DNA from: Sphingobium herbicidovorans
GTDB lineage: Bacteria; Pseudomonadota; Alphaproteobacteria; Sphingomonadales; Sphingomonadaceae
Direction of reading: 5' to 3'
DNA length: 64,000 bases
Assembly: GCF_002080435.1 (NCBI RefSeq)
Contig: NZ_CP020538.1
Location: 620,001-684,000, forward strand
Position 1 is the stretch's first letter. Every line of letters starts with the position of its first letter. A program made the translations under genes and the position numbers. The notes under the pieces were generated by a model. The model was given only the letters and a program-made list of their open reading frames with translations. It had not been told where the DNA came from and made no database searches. Positions 16,756-25,706 of the stretch are shown here, piece by piece.

Positions 16756-17682
16756 ATGTCGAGCTACATGCCCACTCTCAAACAGCTGCAATATCTTGTC
16801 GCGCTGAAGCAGCATGGGCATTTCGGCAAGGCGGCAGATAGCTGTTACGTTACGCAATCCACCCTTTCCGCCGGCATTCGCGAGTTGGAATCCCTGATCG
16901 GTGTCACTCTGGTGGAGCGCACCCGCCGGGTGGTTCGCTTCACGGCCCTTGGCGATCGCATCGTGGAAAAGGCGCATCGTGTGCTGCGCGAGGCCGAGGA
17001 ACTGGCGGCAATTGCCGAAGCATCGGGCAAGCCGCTGACCGGCGAGCTGCGAATGAGCGTCATCCCCACCATCGCACCCTTCCTGCTCCCCAGCCTGCTG
17101 CCTCGACTCCGGGCGGAGCGCCCGGAACTTAAACTCTATCTTCGGGAAGAGACCTCACAGACAGCTATCGAATCGCTGCGCCACGGCAATGTGGATTGCG
17201 TACTCTTGGCGCTTCCCTTCCCGACCGGCGACCTGGACAGCGAGCTGTTGTTTCAGGACCGGCTTTACGTCGCATTTCCCCACGACGATCCGCGCGATCC
17301 GCCCGAATGGATCGCGCCTGACACGATCGACGAAACGAAGCTGCTGCTGCTGGAAGACGGTCATTGCCTTAAGGACCACGCTCTTGCCGCATGCAATCGT
17401 CCCGAAATTCGCTCCAGCGCCATGATGATGGGCACGTCACTGCACACATTGGTGCAGATGGTCGATAACGGGCTTGGCATGACGATCATGCCTGAAATGG
17501 CGATCAATGGCGGTATATTGGATCACACGCGCATCACTGCGCGACCACTACGATCTGACCGATCGCATCGCGACATCGCCCTGGTCTGGCGGAAAAATAG
17601 TCCAAGGGAGAAGGAATTCCGGCTGCTCGCGGAAATCCTGCGAGACGCCGCCGATCTGCCTCAACCGAGCGTCGCCGCCTGA
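16756..17682 (+). CDS. oxyR: Hydrogen peroxide-responsive LysR regulator OxyR
   Basis: LysR-type activator, 308 aa, that senses H2O2 by disulfide formation. The winged helix-turn-helix covers about residues 7-65 (HFGKAADSCYVTQSTLSAGIRELE). The redox pair is intact: Cys204 and Cys213 in GHCLKDHALAAC, spaced exactly as Cys199 and Cys208 in E. coli OxyR. The effector domain continues to MPEMAINGG near residue 248. GAGAAAGG lies upstream of ATG 16756. No catalase or ahpC gene lies beside it, so its targets are elsewhere. It ends directly at the last base of the convergent moaE gene. Confidence 0.93.
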   Translation: MSSYMPTLKQLQYLVALKQHGHFGKAADSCYVTQSTLSAGIRELESLIGVTLVERTRRVVRFTALGDRIVEKAHRVLREAEELAAIAEASGKPLTGELRMSVIPTIAPFLLPSLLPRLRAERPELKLYLREETSQTAIESLRHGNVDCVLLALPFPTGDLDSELLFQDRLYVAFPHDDPRDPPEWIAPDTIDETKLLLLEDGHCLKDHALAACNRPEIRSSAMMMGTSLHTLVQMVDNGLGMTIMPEMAINGGILDHTRITARPLRSDRSHRDIALVWRKNSPREKEFRLLAEILRDAADLPQPSVAA

Positions 17683-18126
17683 TCAACCTATCCAGCCGCG
17701 CGCTTTCACGTCATCTTCGGCCCGCGCCTCCACCCAGGCGGTGGCGCCGTCAGCGAAATGCTCCTTTTTCCAGAACGGCGCCTCGGACTTGAGCCAGTCG
17801 ATAAGGAAGGCGCAGCTTTCCAGCGCTGCGGTGCGGTGTCGCGATGCGGTCCCGACAAATACGATGCGATCGCCCGGCTCCAAGCGGCCAAAGCGATGGA
17901 TGATCCGTATCCCCAAAAGTGGCCAGCGCGCCATTGCCTGCTCAACAATGCGCTCGACCTGAGGCGCGGTCATCGCGGGGTAATGGTGCAGTTCGAGCGC
18001 GGCCAGCCCATTTTCGCCGCGCACGATACCGGTGAAACTCGCAACGCCTCCGCCGCCGGTCGCCTCCAGTGCGGCCAATTCGATGGCGGGGTCAAAATCA
18101 TCCGCCTGGATCGAAATCCGGTTCAT
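17683..18126 (-). CDS. moaE: Molybdopterin synthase catalytic subunit
   Basis: Large subunit of molybdopterin synthase; converts precursor Z (cPMP) to molybdopterin using the thiocarboxylate carried by MoaD. 147 aa, usual length. Seen: GGVASFTGIVRGENG near residues 26-40, the LELHHYPAMT segment, IIHRFGRLEPGDRIVFVG near 78-95, and the active-site lysine region LIDWLKSEAPFWKKEHF. It overlaps moaD by 4 nt and ends one base from the oxyR stop. Confidence 0.95.
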   Translation of the reverse strand: MNRISIQADDFDPAIELAALEATGGGGVASFTGIVRGENGLAALELHHYPAMTAPQVERIVEQAMARWPLLGIRIIHRFGRLEPGDRIVFVGTASRHRTAALESCAFLIDWLKSEAPFWKKEHFADGATAWVEARAEDDVKARGWIG

Positions 18127-18383
18127 CCACCCGTTACCGGCGGAAAGATCGCCAGCTCCTTCGCTTCACCGATCGGCGTTTCAAGCGGAACAAACCGCTG
18201 GTCGAGCGCCGCCCGCAGCCGCTGCCGGTCGCCCAGCACCTCGGCATAGCCGCCGCCACGATCGGCAAGCGAGGAGATAAGTTCTGCCACCGTAACGTCA
18301 GGCGCAGGCCGCTCTATCTGCTCAGCATCGCGACCGACACCTTCGCGAACCCAGGCGAAATAGAGGATGTCGAGCGTCGCCAT
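18123..18383 (-). CDS. moaD: Molybdopterin synthase sulfur carrier subunit
   Basis: Ubiquitin-like sulfur carrier, 86 aa, ending in the required Gly-Gly (IFPPVTGG), whose terminal carboxylate becomes a thiocarboxylate. The body has the beta-grasp pattern with ILYFAWVREGVGRDAEQIE at the N-terminus. It overlaps moaE by 4 nt and starts 3 nt after pgsA, so the three genes form one transcript. Confidence 0.93.
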   Translation of the reverse strand: MATLDILYFAWVREGVGRDAEQIERPAPDVTVAELISSLADRGGGYAEVLGDRQRLRAALDQRFVPLETPIGEAKELAIFPPVTGG

Positions 18384-18386
18384 GGG

Positions 18387-18950
18387 TCAATCCATATGCT
18401 TGATGCCGACCCGCAGATAGTCCCATCCGGTGATCAGCGTCAGTATGGCCGCAGCCCAAAGGGTCGCGATACCCGTAAGCTGCACAAAGGGGAAATGGGG
18501 CACTGCTCCGGCGAGGATCAATGCGCCAAGGGCGATGAGCTGGAACGCGGTCTTCCACTTTGCGAGCCGCGAAACGGGCACAGACACCTGAAGCCCGGCG
18601 AGGAATTCGCGGAGCCCGGATACGGCAATCTCGCGCAAAAGGATGATCATGGCGGCAGCGATGTGAATACCCGCAATGTCTCGCGTCGCAGCGAGCATCA
18701 GGATGACGGCGCCCACCATTATCTTGTCCGCGATCGGATCAAGGAAAATGCCAAGCCTCGACACTGCGCCCTGCGCCCGCGCCAGATAGCCGTCAAAATA
18801 ATCAGTAATGCCCATCAGGCAGTAAAGCGCAAACGCCAGCGCATAGCCCGTCGTCCAGCGCGCACCGACCTCGGCCGGCCACAGCAATGCAACAAGCAGG
18901 GGCACGGTAAATATGCGCGAAAGCGTCAGCAGATTGGGCAGCGTCAGCAT
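18387..18950 (-). CDS. pgsA: CDP-diacylglycerol-glycerol-3-phosphate 3-phosphatidyltransferase
   Basis: Inner-membrane enzyme that makes phosphatidylglycerophosphate, the committed step to phosphatidylglycerol and cardiolipin. The CDP-alcohol phosphotransferase signature DG-x2-AR-x8-G-x3-D-x3-D is complete (DGYLARAQG then GIFLDPIAD, about residues 53-75). N-terminal LTLPNLLTLSRIFTVPLL is typical. Four or five hydrophobic helices are present. I prefer ATG 18950 (187 aa) because family similarity begins at MLTLPN; an ATG at 18998 would add 16 residues. It heads the pgsA-moaD-moaE transcript. Confidence 0.93.
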   Translation of the reverse strand: MLTLPNLLTLSRIFTVPLLVALLWPAEVGARWTTGYALAFALYCLMGITDYFDGYLARAQGAVSRLGIFLDPIADKIMVGAVILMLAATRDIAGIHIAAAMIILLREIAVSGLREFLAGLQVSVPVSRLAKWKTAFQLIALGALILAGAVPHFPFVQLTGIATLWAAAILTLITGWDYLRVGIKHMD

Positions 18951-19096
18951 GGCGGCGACCTGCCACAGTCCGCGCCCTTGCACAAGCAGCCGCATCAATC
19001 CCCTTTATCCATCTTCATGCGTTGGGGGTTGGACAGAGGACGCGGCAACCGCTAGACCGCGCCCGCTACTCCACAGCGAAGAAGACCCCCTCGCCT

Positions 19097-20392
19097 ATGC
19101 AAGCCTCCCTAAGGCTCCTTAACAAGCGACGTTTTCTGCCGCTTTTCATCACCCAGCTCCTCGGCGCATTCAACGACAACCTGTTCAAGAACGCGATGGT
19201 GCTGTTCGTCGTATACAGCGTCTACAATGATGAACGGTCCGAAACCTGGTTCAGCGCGCTTGCGACAGGCATCTTCATCCTGCCGTTTTTCCTTTTATCC
19301 GCGCTATCGGGGCAATTGGCTGACCAGCGCGACAAAGCGGTCATCATACGCTACGTCAAAGCGGCTGAAATCGTCATCATGCTGGTCGGCGCGGCAGGGC
19401 TGGCGCTGATCTGGAGCGGCATCGCAATTCACAGCCTTGCCATCCCGCTGCTGCTGTGCGCCCTGTTCGCTATGGGCGTTCACTCGACTTTCTTTGGTCC
19501 CATCAAATATGCGATCCTGCCCCAGCATCTGCACGATGACGAAGTGCTTGGCGGCACCGGGCTGGTGGAGGCGGGCACTTATATCGCGATTCTCGCAGGG
19601 ACCATCCTGGCCGGCATCATCCCCGTCGAAGTGGCCGCAATCGGCATCGTGATCACCGCAGCGGTCGGCTATGCAGCGGGCAGGGAAGTTCCGCCCGCTC
19701 CCTCGCTACTCTCCCGGCAACCGATCGATTTCCACATCATCCGATCCTCCGTGGCGCTGGTGCGTGGCACGATGCATATCCGGCGCCTTTACCTAGCCAT
19801 CATGGCGATCAGTTTCTTCTGGGCGGTCGGTTCGATCCTCTTCATCCAGTTCCCGCCACTCGTGAAGAATGTGCTGACCGCCGACAAGGCGGTCGCCAGC
19901 CTGTTCCTGGCGATCTTTTCCGTGGGCATCGCGATCGGGTCGATCGCGATCAACCGCCTTTTGAAGGGCCATGTGTCGGCGCGTTATGGACCCGCGTCGG
20001 TCATCGGCATGGGCCTGTGCATCGTCGCATTTCACATCGTATGCGATCTGTGGGCGCCTTCTCCTGACGGCGCGCGGCTTTCGCTCGAAGGCTTCCTCGC
20101 CCACCCGCTCGCACTCGCCCTGTCGGCATGCCTGCTGGGCGTGGCGACATTCGGCGGAATGTTCGTCGTACCACTCTACGCCTTCCTGACGACGACCGTT
20201 GAAAAATGCGAAGCGGCCCGCACGGTGGCGGCGAATAATATCGTCAATTCCGGGGCCATGGTGCTGGGATCCGTCTTCGCAATCGGCTTGAGCGTCGCGG
20301 GCATGTCCGTCGTCAACCAGTTGCTGCTGGTGGCTGCGCTGTGCCTTCCCTGCGCGTGGATCGCATGGACCCTTCACAAGGCATGCGATTGA
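19097..20392 (+). CDS. MFS transporter resembling lysophospholipid transporter LplT
   Basis: Twelve-helix MFS protein, 431 aa from ATG 19097. The N-terminal FITQLLGAFNDNLFKNAMVLF block and the FFGPIKYAILPQHLHDDEVLGGTGLVEAGTYIAILAG segment near residue 140 are characteristic of the LplT group, which flips lysophospholipids inward across the inner membrane. In some bacteria this domain is fused to an acyltransferase (Aas); here it stands alone and stops after the transporter part. The frame continues upstream to 19022, but that stretch is arginine-rich and lacks a hydrophobic start; no strong ribosome-binding site is visible for either start. Confidence 0.78.
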   Translation: MQASLRLLNKRRFLPLFITQLLGAFNDNLFKNAMVLFVVYSVYNDERSETWFSALATGIFILPFFLLSALSGQLADQRDKAVIIRYVKAAEIVIMLVGAAGLALIWSGIAIHSLAIPLLLCALFAMGVHSTFFGPIKYAILPQHLHDDEVLGGTGLVEAGTYIAILAGTILAGIIPVEVAAIGIVITAAVGYAAGREVPPAPSLLSRQPIDFHIIRSSVALVRGTMHIRRLYLAIMAISFFWAVGSILFIQFPPLVKNVLTADKAVASLFLAIFSVGIAIGSIAINRLLKGHVSARYGPASVIGMGLCIVAFHIVCDLWAPSPDGARLSLEGFLAHPLALALSACLLGVATFGGMFVVPLYAFLTTTVEKCEAARTVAANNIVNSGAMVLGSVFAIGLSVAGMSVVNQLLLVAALCLPCAWIAWTLHKACD

Positions 20393-20400
20393 CGCCTGTT

Positions 20401-20583
20401 CTAGAAGATGAAGCTGTAGAACGCCGTGAAGAAAGCCCCGAAGCTGAGCAGGAACAGCTTCCAGTCGTTGTCATCCGATGTGGGGGCGGCGACATCCCGC
20501 ACTTCCACCACATGCCGCGGTAACCGCTGGCGAAAGGGATGCCGAGCCGATTCAGTCGTCAGGATGAGTGGACGGGTTCGCAT
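20401..20583 (-). CDS. Small single-helix membrane protein, unknown function
   Basis: 60 aa. The first half is basic and soluble-looking (RHPFRQRLPRHVVEVRDV), the last 20 residues are a hydrophobic, aromatic-rich helix (LFLLSFGAFFTAFYSF), so this looks like a tail-anchored membrane protein with its N-terminus inside. It ends 8 nt from the convergent LplT-like gene. No strong Shine-Dalgarno sequence is visible. I do not recognise the family; it fills an otherwise empty interval and its helix argues for being real. Confidence 0.5.
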   Translation of the reverse strand: MRTRPLILTTESARHPFRQRLPRHVVEVRDVAAPTSDDNDWKLFLLSFGAFFTAFYSFIF

Positions 20584-20804
20584 AGCCGCATGTTAACGCC
20601 TCATTTACCTTTTCGACCATCCCCAATCGTAGTTAATGCGCGGCTGTCCCACGGCAGGACAATCTTGACTGTATCAAACGAATAATACAGCATGACCGAA
20701 CCGATGAGAGACCCCCTCCCCGCCCCCCAACCCGATCAACCGGCTCGCGAATTCGGCGCCGGGCCGCCCAGCGCCTTCCCCCACCCACGCCTTGGCGACG
20801 GCGG

Positions 20805-22751
20805 TTGCAGATCGCCGGATGGATGATGGCGGCCATGCTGGCATTGCTGATGCTGATGATCGCCTGGCTGGCGGTCACCGCGCCCCTCTCGCAATCGCTA
20901 AAGCCGATAGCGCCGCCCAGCGTCAGCCTGATGTCCGCCGACGGCCATCTCATCGCGCGACGCGGGGCAATGATAGACCGGCCCGTTGCGATTGCTGACT
21001 TGCCCAAGCATGTGCCTCAGGCCTTCATGGCGATCGAGGACCGGCGCTTCTACAGTCATTGGGGGATCGATCCGCGCGGCATAGCCCGCGCCGCGTGGCA
21101 CAATCTATGGTCGGACGGCTCCTCTCAGGGCGGCAGCACCATCACCCAGCAGCTCGCGAAAGGCATATTTCTGTCCAGCGACCGGACCTTCGGCCGGAAA
21201 GCGCGGGAGGCGATGATCGCTTTCTGGCTGGAGGCCTGGCTGACCAAGGATCAGATTTTCGAACGATATCTGTCGAACGTCTATTTCGGCGACAATGTCT
21301 ACGGCCTGCGCGCCGCCTCGCTCCATTATTTCAGCCGCCAGCCCGAGCGGTTGACCATTCCGCAAGCGGCTATGCTTGCAGGGCTTCTCAAGGCCCCTTC
21401 GCGCCTCGCCCCCACCGCCAACCTCGCAGGAGCGCGGGCGCGCGCCGCGCTGGTGACGCAGGCGATGGTGGAAGCTGGCTATATCGGCAAGTCCGAACGG
21501 GATCGCTTGCGTCCTGCCCGGCTGGACGTACGCGAGACACCGGATTCAACGACCGGGACCTATTTCGCCGACTGGGTTCTTCCACAGGCTCGCGACCGTG
21601 CAGGTGCGGTCTATGGCGCGCAGACCGTTTCCACGACCCTGGATTGGCGCGTGCAGCGGCTGGCCGAGGCCGCGATCCGACGCGCACCGCTGGGGAAGGC
21701 AGAGGCCGCGCTGGTGGCGATGAAGCCGGACGGCAGCGTGGTCGCGATGGTTGGCGGCAGGGATTATCGCAGGAGCAGCTTCAACAGGGCGGTGCAAGCC
21801 AAACGCCAGCCCGGATCGACTTTCAAGCTATTCGTCTATCTCGCAGCCTTTCGCGCAGGGATGACGCCGGAGGATTTCGTTGAAGATCGCCCTATCACCG
21901 CCGGCACTTACCGTCCCGCCAATCATGGCGGCAAATATCGCGGTCGCATAACCCTGCGGCAGGCCTTTGCCGCATCCAGCAATGTCGCAGCGGTGCGGCT
22001 GACGCAGAAGGTGGGCGTCGATGCCGTCATCAAGGTTGCCCGTGACCTGGGCATCACGACGCCACTGACAGAAGACCTCAGCCTCGCGCTGGGCACATCC
22101 GAAGTCCCGCTGGTGGAACTGGCGCAAGCCTATGCGACGGTGGCTGCGGGCGCCTATCCCGTGATCGCCCATGGCCTGCCGCCAGAGGAGCAGGGATGGT
22201 TTGAAAGGCTTATGAGCCGTCAACGGCGTTTCAGCCAGGATCAGCTGGCAATGATTCGCGATCTACTGTCATCGGCCGCGAACCGGGGCACGGGCAGCGC
22301 AGCGGCGCTCCGTACCAGCACTTTCGGCAAGACCGGCACGACGCAGGACAGCCGCGACGCGATCTTTGTCGGTTATGCGGGCGGACTCGTCACAGCGGTG
22401 TGGATCGGCAATGACGACAATTCTCCCCTGCCCGGCGGCGCGGCGGGCGGTGGCGTGCCAGCGCGCATTTGGCGCAATTTCATGTCGGGCGCGATCAACG
22501 AACCGGCCGAAGTCGCACCGGAGGAGCAGGACAGCGACCTGGTCAACGCCATCGCCAATGTCGCTATGGAAGCGGGCTTGGGCAATATGAGCGTCGGCAT
22601 CGATCAGGACGGCATGTCGGTCAACATCGGCCCCAACCAGCTCCGCCTGCCAATCGATCAGCCCGAACCAATCCCGCCCCTGCCTGTTCCCGCCACCCCG
22701 CCGCCCCGATTGACGCCAACCCAGCCGGTCGATGAAGGGGCGGCTCCCTGA
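20805..22751 (+). CDS. Bifunctional penicillin-binding protein (class A, PBP1-like); start uncertain
   Basis: Peptidoglycan glycosyltransferase and transpeptidase anchored in the inner membrane, 648 aa from the TTG at 20805. Seen: one membrane helix (residues 5-26), the GT51 domain with catalytic Glu78 in AIEDRRFYSHWG and the GGSTITQQLAKG motif, and a transpeptidase domain with Ser338-x-x-Lys341 (STFK), SSN in AASSNVAAV, and KTGTTQ near residue 507. The C-terminal tail is proline-rich. The start is odd: the reading frame extends upstream through an arginine-rich stretch (PWRRRLQIAGW) to a stop at 20634 without ATG or GTG, whereas an ATG at 20692 opens a plausible N-terminus in another frame. 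A frameshift or sequencing error near 20740-20760 is possible. Confidence 0.9.
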   Translation: MQIAGWMMAAMLALLMLMIAWLAVTAPLSQSLKPIAPPSVSLMSADGHLIARRGAMIDRPVAIADLPKHVPQAFMAIEDRRFYSHWGIDPRGIARAAWHNLWSDGSSQGGSTITQQLAKGIFLSSDRTFGRKAREAMIAFWLEAWLTKDQIFERYLSNVYFGDNVYGLRAASLHYFSRQPERLTIPQAAMLAGLLKAPSRLAPTANLAGARARAALVTQAMVEAGYIGKSERDRLRPARLDVRETPDSTTGTYFADWVLPQARDRAGAVYGAQTVSTTLDWRVQRLAEAAIRRAPLGKAEAALVAMKPDGSVVAMVGGRDYRRSSFNRAVQAKRQPGSTFKLFVYLAAFRAGMTPEDFVEDRPITAGTYRPANHGGKYRGRITLRQAFAASSNVAAVRLTQKVGVDAVIKVARDLGITTPLTEDLSLALGTSEVPLVELAQAYATVAAGAYPVIAHGLPPEEQGWFERLMSRQRRFSQDQLAMIRDLLSSAANRGTGSAAALRTSTFGKTGTTQDSRDAIFVGYAGGLVTAVWIGNDDNSPLPGGAAGGGVPARIWRNFMSGAINEPAEVAPEEQDSDLVNAIANVAMEAGLGNMSVGIDQDGMSVNIGPNQLRLPIDQPEPIPPLPVPATPPPRLTPTQPVDEGAAP

Positions 22752-22811
22752 CGACTGACCACCGCTGGCAGCATGCCCCTGTATTGAAGCAGGCGATTCG
22801 AAGGACAAGTA

Positions 22812-23046
22812 ATGACGTTCCCAGCGGAGATATTGCTGCTTGGCTCGGGCGAGCTTGGGCGTGAATTCGCAATCTCGGCCAAGAGGCTGGGGGTCAGGTG
22901 ATCGCAAAATCGACTTGAGGATATTCGCCAAACCCACGACGCGTCACCGGCGTATGGGCGTGACGCTGGCCTTGGCCGATGACGCGGACAGCGCCCGTCG
23001 TATCGCCGCCGAGGCGGCAGCAAAACTGCGGATTATCTACAAGTAA
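22812..23046 (+). pseudogene. purT: purT remnant with large internal deletion
   Basis: Remains of formate-dependent phosphoribosylglycinamide formyltransferase 2. The ATG at 22812, with AAGGA upstream, opens 29 codons that match the PurT N-terminus (ILLLGSGELGREFAISAKRLGV), then a stop at about 22899. From about 22896, in a different frame, the sequence matches the PurT C-terminus (IDLRIFAKPTTRHRRMGVTLALA, then SARRIAAEAAAKL) to the stop at 23044-23046. Full-length PurT is about 390 aa, so roughly 310 codons, holding the whole ATP-grasp core, are missing and the join is out of frame. It cannot encode an active enzyme. Confidence 0.88.
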
Positions 23047-23094
23047 TTGTCTGCGGCCTTCCTCCCACGCCTGACCTGTCCTAAAGGAGCAAGG

Positions 23095-23517
23095 ATGAGC
23101 GCTCCTCTCTACAACAAGGACATATTGCGGCTTGCCGCAACTATTCCGCATCATCAGCGGCTGCCGGATGCGCAGGCCAGCGTTGAGAAGCGTTCCCCGA
23201 CCTGCGGCTCACGGGTGACGGCGGATGTACGGATGGAGGGTGGCAAGCTGACCGCGCTTGGACTGGATGTCAAAGCCTGCGCCCTCGGCCAGGCCTCCGC
23301 TTCGCTGATGGCGGCTCAGGCAATCGGGATGACCGCCGATGAACTGGCCGATGCCCGCGACAAACTGGCCGCCTATCTTTCCGGGCAGAGCGACGACCTC
23401 GACTTCTGGCCGGGGCTTACGATCCTTGCACCTGCGCGCGGCTATCCGGCACGTCATGCATCGATCCGCCTTGGCTTTGAGGCCATTGCAGAAGCCGCCC
23501 GGATAGCCGACGCCTGA
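23095..23517 (+). CDS. NifU/IscU-like iron-sulfur cluster scaffold domain protein
   Basis: 140-aa protein resembling the N-terminal scaffold domain of NifU and IscU. Seen: YNKDILRLAATIPHHQRL at the N-terminus, a first cysteine in SPTCGSRV, and a second in VKACALGQASASLM, the two positions expected for cluster ligands in this fold; the third canonical cysteine is not obvious near the C-terminus. ATG 23095 is preceded by the strong ribosome-binding site AAAGGAG, which decides the start against an in-frame upstream codon at 23047. Its stop overlaps the ATG of the antiporter gene (TGATG). It could act as an auxiliary carrier, but that is inference. Confidence 0.75.
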   Translation: MSAPLYNKDILRLAATIPHHQRLPDAQASVEKRSPTCGSRVTADVRMEGGKLTALGLDVKACALGQASASLMAAQAIGMTADELADARDKLAAYLSGQSDDLDFWPGLTILAPARGYPARHASIRLGFEAIAEAARIADA

Positions 23518-25337
23518 TGTCCACCCCAGCTGTGAGCGCCGCAAGCGCGCCCATCTCCGCAACCGACGTCCTGTTGACCGAAGGCGTGATACTCCTCGGC
23601 GCGGCGGTGCTGTTCGTCATGCTCTTCCGCCGCTTTGGCCTGGGGGCCGTGCTCGGCTATCTTGTCGCGGGCGCCTTGGTTGGACCGCAGGGACTGGGGC
23701 TAGTAGCGGGCGCCGAATCAAAACTGGCCATCGCGGAAATCGGCATCGTCCTGCTGCTTTTCCTCGTCGGGCTCGAACTGCATCCAGCGCGACTGTGGCG
23801 ATTGAAACGGGACATCTTTGCCCTGGGTCTTGCCCAGGTGGTGATCTGCGGACTGGCGCTGACCGCGATCATCTTCTTTACCACCGGCTTCACATGGGGC
23901 GCGGCGATCGCTCTCGGGCTGCCCCTGGCGTTGTCTTCCACCGCGCAGGTGCTGCCCGGCCTCAAGAGCAGCGGCCGCATCAATTCGCCTTTTGGCGAGA
24001 AGGTCTTTTCCATCCTGCTGTTTCAGGACCTGTCGATCGTCCCGCTGATCACAATCGTCGCCGCACTATCGCGCAACCCCGCCGATGCTGGCGGTCCTCC
24101 AGGGTGGTTGCTCGCGGGCTACACGGTCGCCGCGATAGCAGGGCTGGTCCTTGCGGGCCGTTTCATCCTGCGCCCTCTGCTGCAACTTGTCGGCCGCCTG
24201 GGCGAGCGGGAACTGTTCGTGGTGGTTGGACTGTTCACCGTTCTGGCTGCCGCCGCCCTGATGCATGCGCTGCATCTTTCGACGGCGCTCGGTGCTTTTG
24301 TGGCGGGCGTGATGCTAGCCGACTCGCCCTACCGGCATGAGATTGAATCAGATGTTGAGCCGTTCCGATCGATCCTGCTCGGCTTGTTCTTCCTCGCCGT
24401 GGGTATGGTGCTGGACCTGCATACCGTCGCGGCCAATCCGTTGTTCGTCATCGGAATGGCGATAGCGCTCGTCACCACCAAAGCACTGCTGATCGCTGGC
24501 CTTGCCAGATTGTTCGGCATGGAATGGACCCAAGCCCTGGGCGCCGGCATGCTGCTTAGTCAAGGCGGCGAGTTCGGTTTCGTCCTGTTCGCTCAGGCAC
24601 AGAATGCCATGCTGATCGCACCGGAAGGCGCGAGCCTGTTCAGCGCGATCGTCACCTTCTCGATGGCGACCACGCCGTTCCTGATGCTGATTGCCCGCAG
24701 ATTCGAATTCGCCAGGCCCAGGAGCGGAGACAATCTTCCCGGCCCCGACGAAGCGACACGCGGCACGGCGATCATCGTCGGCTATGGCCGTTTTGGCCAA
24801 ACCGTTGCCCAGATGTTGATGGGTCACGGGTTCGAGGTCGTTCTGATCGACAAGAAGCCCGCGCAGATCGAGGTTTCCAGCCGGTTCGACATGAAGGTCT
24901 ATTATGGCGACGGCACCCGTATGGACCTGCTGCGCCGGTCAGGAGCGGACGAAGCGCGATTGATCGCCTTCTGTCACGACGATCCTTCGTTCGATAACAG
25001 AATGCTTGAGCCCATTGCAGAAGCGTTCCCACAGGCGGCGCTTCTCGTCCGTGCCTTTGATCGGCGGCAAGTGCTCGCTCTCAAGGACGTGGATCTCGCG
25101 GGCGTCGTCCGGGAGGTGTTCGAATCCGCCATCTGCATGGGCGTGCAGGCGATGGAGACTTTGGGCGTCCCGCAGGCGGAGATTGAAGAAGTAGAGCGGC
25201 AATATCGCGCGAATGACGCGGAGCGAATGACCGTACAAGGCGAACAGGGGACGCTGCTAGCGGCGAAGGATCTGATGTTCCGGCCTGGCCGCCGCATGCG
25301 CCTGATCGCGCGGGGAGAGGAAGAGGAAAAGGCATGA
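23517..25337 (+). CDS. CPA2-family cation:proton antiporter with RCK domain (KefB/KefC-like)
   Basis: Inner-membrane monovalent cation/proton antiporter, 606 aa. About twelve helices in residues 15-390 carry the CPA2 blocks VLGYLVAGALVGPQGLGL, LLLFLVGLELHPARLW and ALSSTAQVLPGL, and the conserved QDLSIVPL region. A Rossmann RCK_N domain begins near residue 418 (AIIVGYGRFGQTVAQMLMGHGFEVVLIDK) and binds a nucleotide that gates transport. Relatives include glutathione-gated K+ efflux systems KefB/KefC; no KefF/KefG partner is next to it. It is translationally coupled to the scaffold gene upstream and overlaps the DUF423 gene downstream by 4 nt. Confidence 0.9.
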   Translation: MSTPAVSAASAPISATDVLLTEGVILLGAAVLFVMLFRRFGLGAVLGYLVAGALVGPQGLGLVAGAESKLAIAEIGIVLLLFLVGLELHPARLWRLKRDIFALGLAQVVICGLALTAIIFFTTGFTWGAAIALGLPLALSSTAQVLPGLKSSGRINSPFGEKVFSILLFQDLSIVPLITIVAALSRNPADAGGPPGWLLAGYTVAAIAGLVLAGRFILRPLLQLVGRLGERELFVVVGLFTVLAAAALMHALHLSTALGAFVAGVMLADSPYRHEIESDVEPFRSILLGLFFLAVGMVLDLHTVAANPLFVIGMAIALVTTKALLIAGLARLFGMEWTQALGAGMLLSQGGEFGFVLFAQAQNAMLIAPEGASLFSAIVTFSMATTPFLMLIARRFEFARPRSGDNLPGPDEATRGTAIIVGYGRFGQTVAQMLMGHGFEVVLIDKKPAQIEVSSRFDMKVYYGDGTRMDLLRRSGADEARLIAFCHDDPSFDNRMLEPIAEAFPQAALLVRAFDRRQVLALKDVDLAGVVREVFESAICMGVQAMETLGVPQAEIEEVERQYRANDAERMTVQGEQGTLLAAKDLMFRPGRRMRLIARGEEEEKA

Positions 25338-25660
25338 TCGCGATTCTGGCTGCCCTGTCTGCGGCTTTCGCCATTGCAGCGGGCGCTTTCGGCGCCCACG
25401 GCGCTTCCAGCCCGCAAGCGGCCGAGTGGCTGCGGACCGGCGGCCTTTACCAGCTGATCCACGCCGTCGCCGCCCTTACCCTGGCGGGTCAAGCACGCGG
25501 CGCTGCGGTGCTGCTCCTGACGGGCGCAGCAATTTTCGCCTTCACCCTCTACGCCATGGCGGCAGGCGCGCCGCGCTGGCTGGGGGCGATCACGCCCATC
25601 GGTGGGACCCTGATGATCGCAGGCTGGTTGTGGGCCGCGTGGATCTATTGGCGCGCCTGA
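25334..25660 (+). CDS. DUF423 (YgdD-like) small membrane protein
   Basis: 108 aa, four hydrophobic helices. The pattern AFAIAAGAFGAHGASSPQAAEWLRTGGLYQLIHAVAALTL is the recognisable DUF423/YgdD signature, with PIGGTLMIAGWLWAAW at the C-terminus. Function is unknown. It overlaps the antiporter stop by 4 nt and is probably the last gene of that short operon. Confidence 0.87.
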   Translation: MIAILAALSAAFAIAAGAFGAHGASSPQAAEWLRTGGLYQLIHAVAALTLAGQARGAAVLLLTGAAIFAFTLYAMAAGAPRWLGAITPIGGTLMIAGWLWAAWIYWRA

Positions 25661-25706
25661 TACCCCGCCCTTGCCCGAACCAGCACCCGAGCCTAGACTG
25701 ACCGAT

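Noticed and set aside
18069..19055. Forward frame of about 328 codons over moaE, moaD and pgsA
   Set aside because: It runs antisense to three well recognised genes and its translation is low-complexity and basic.
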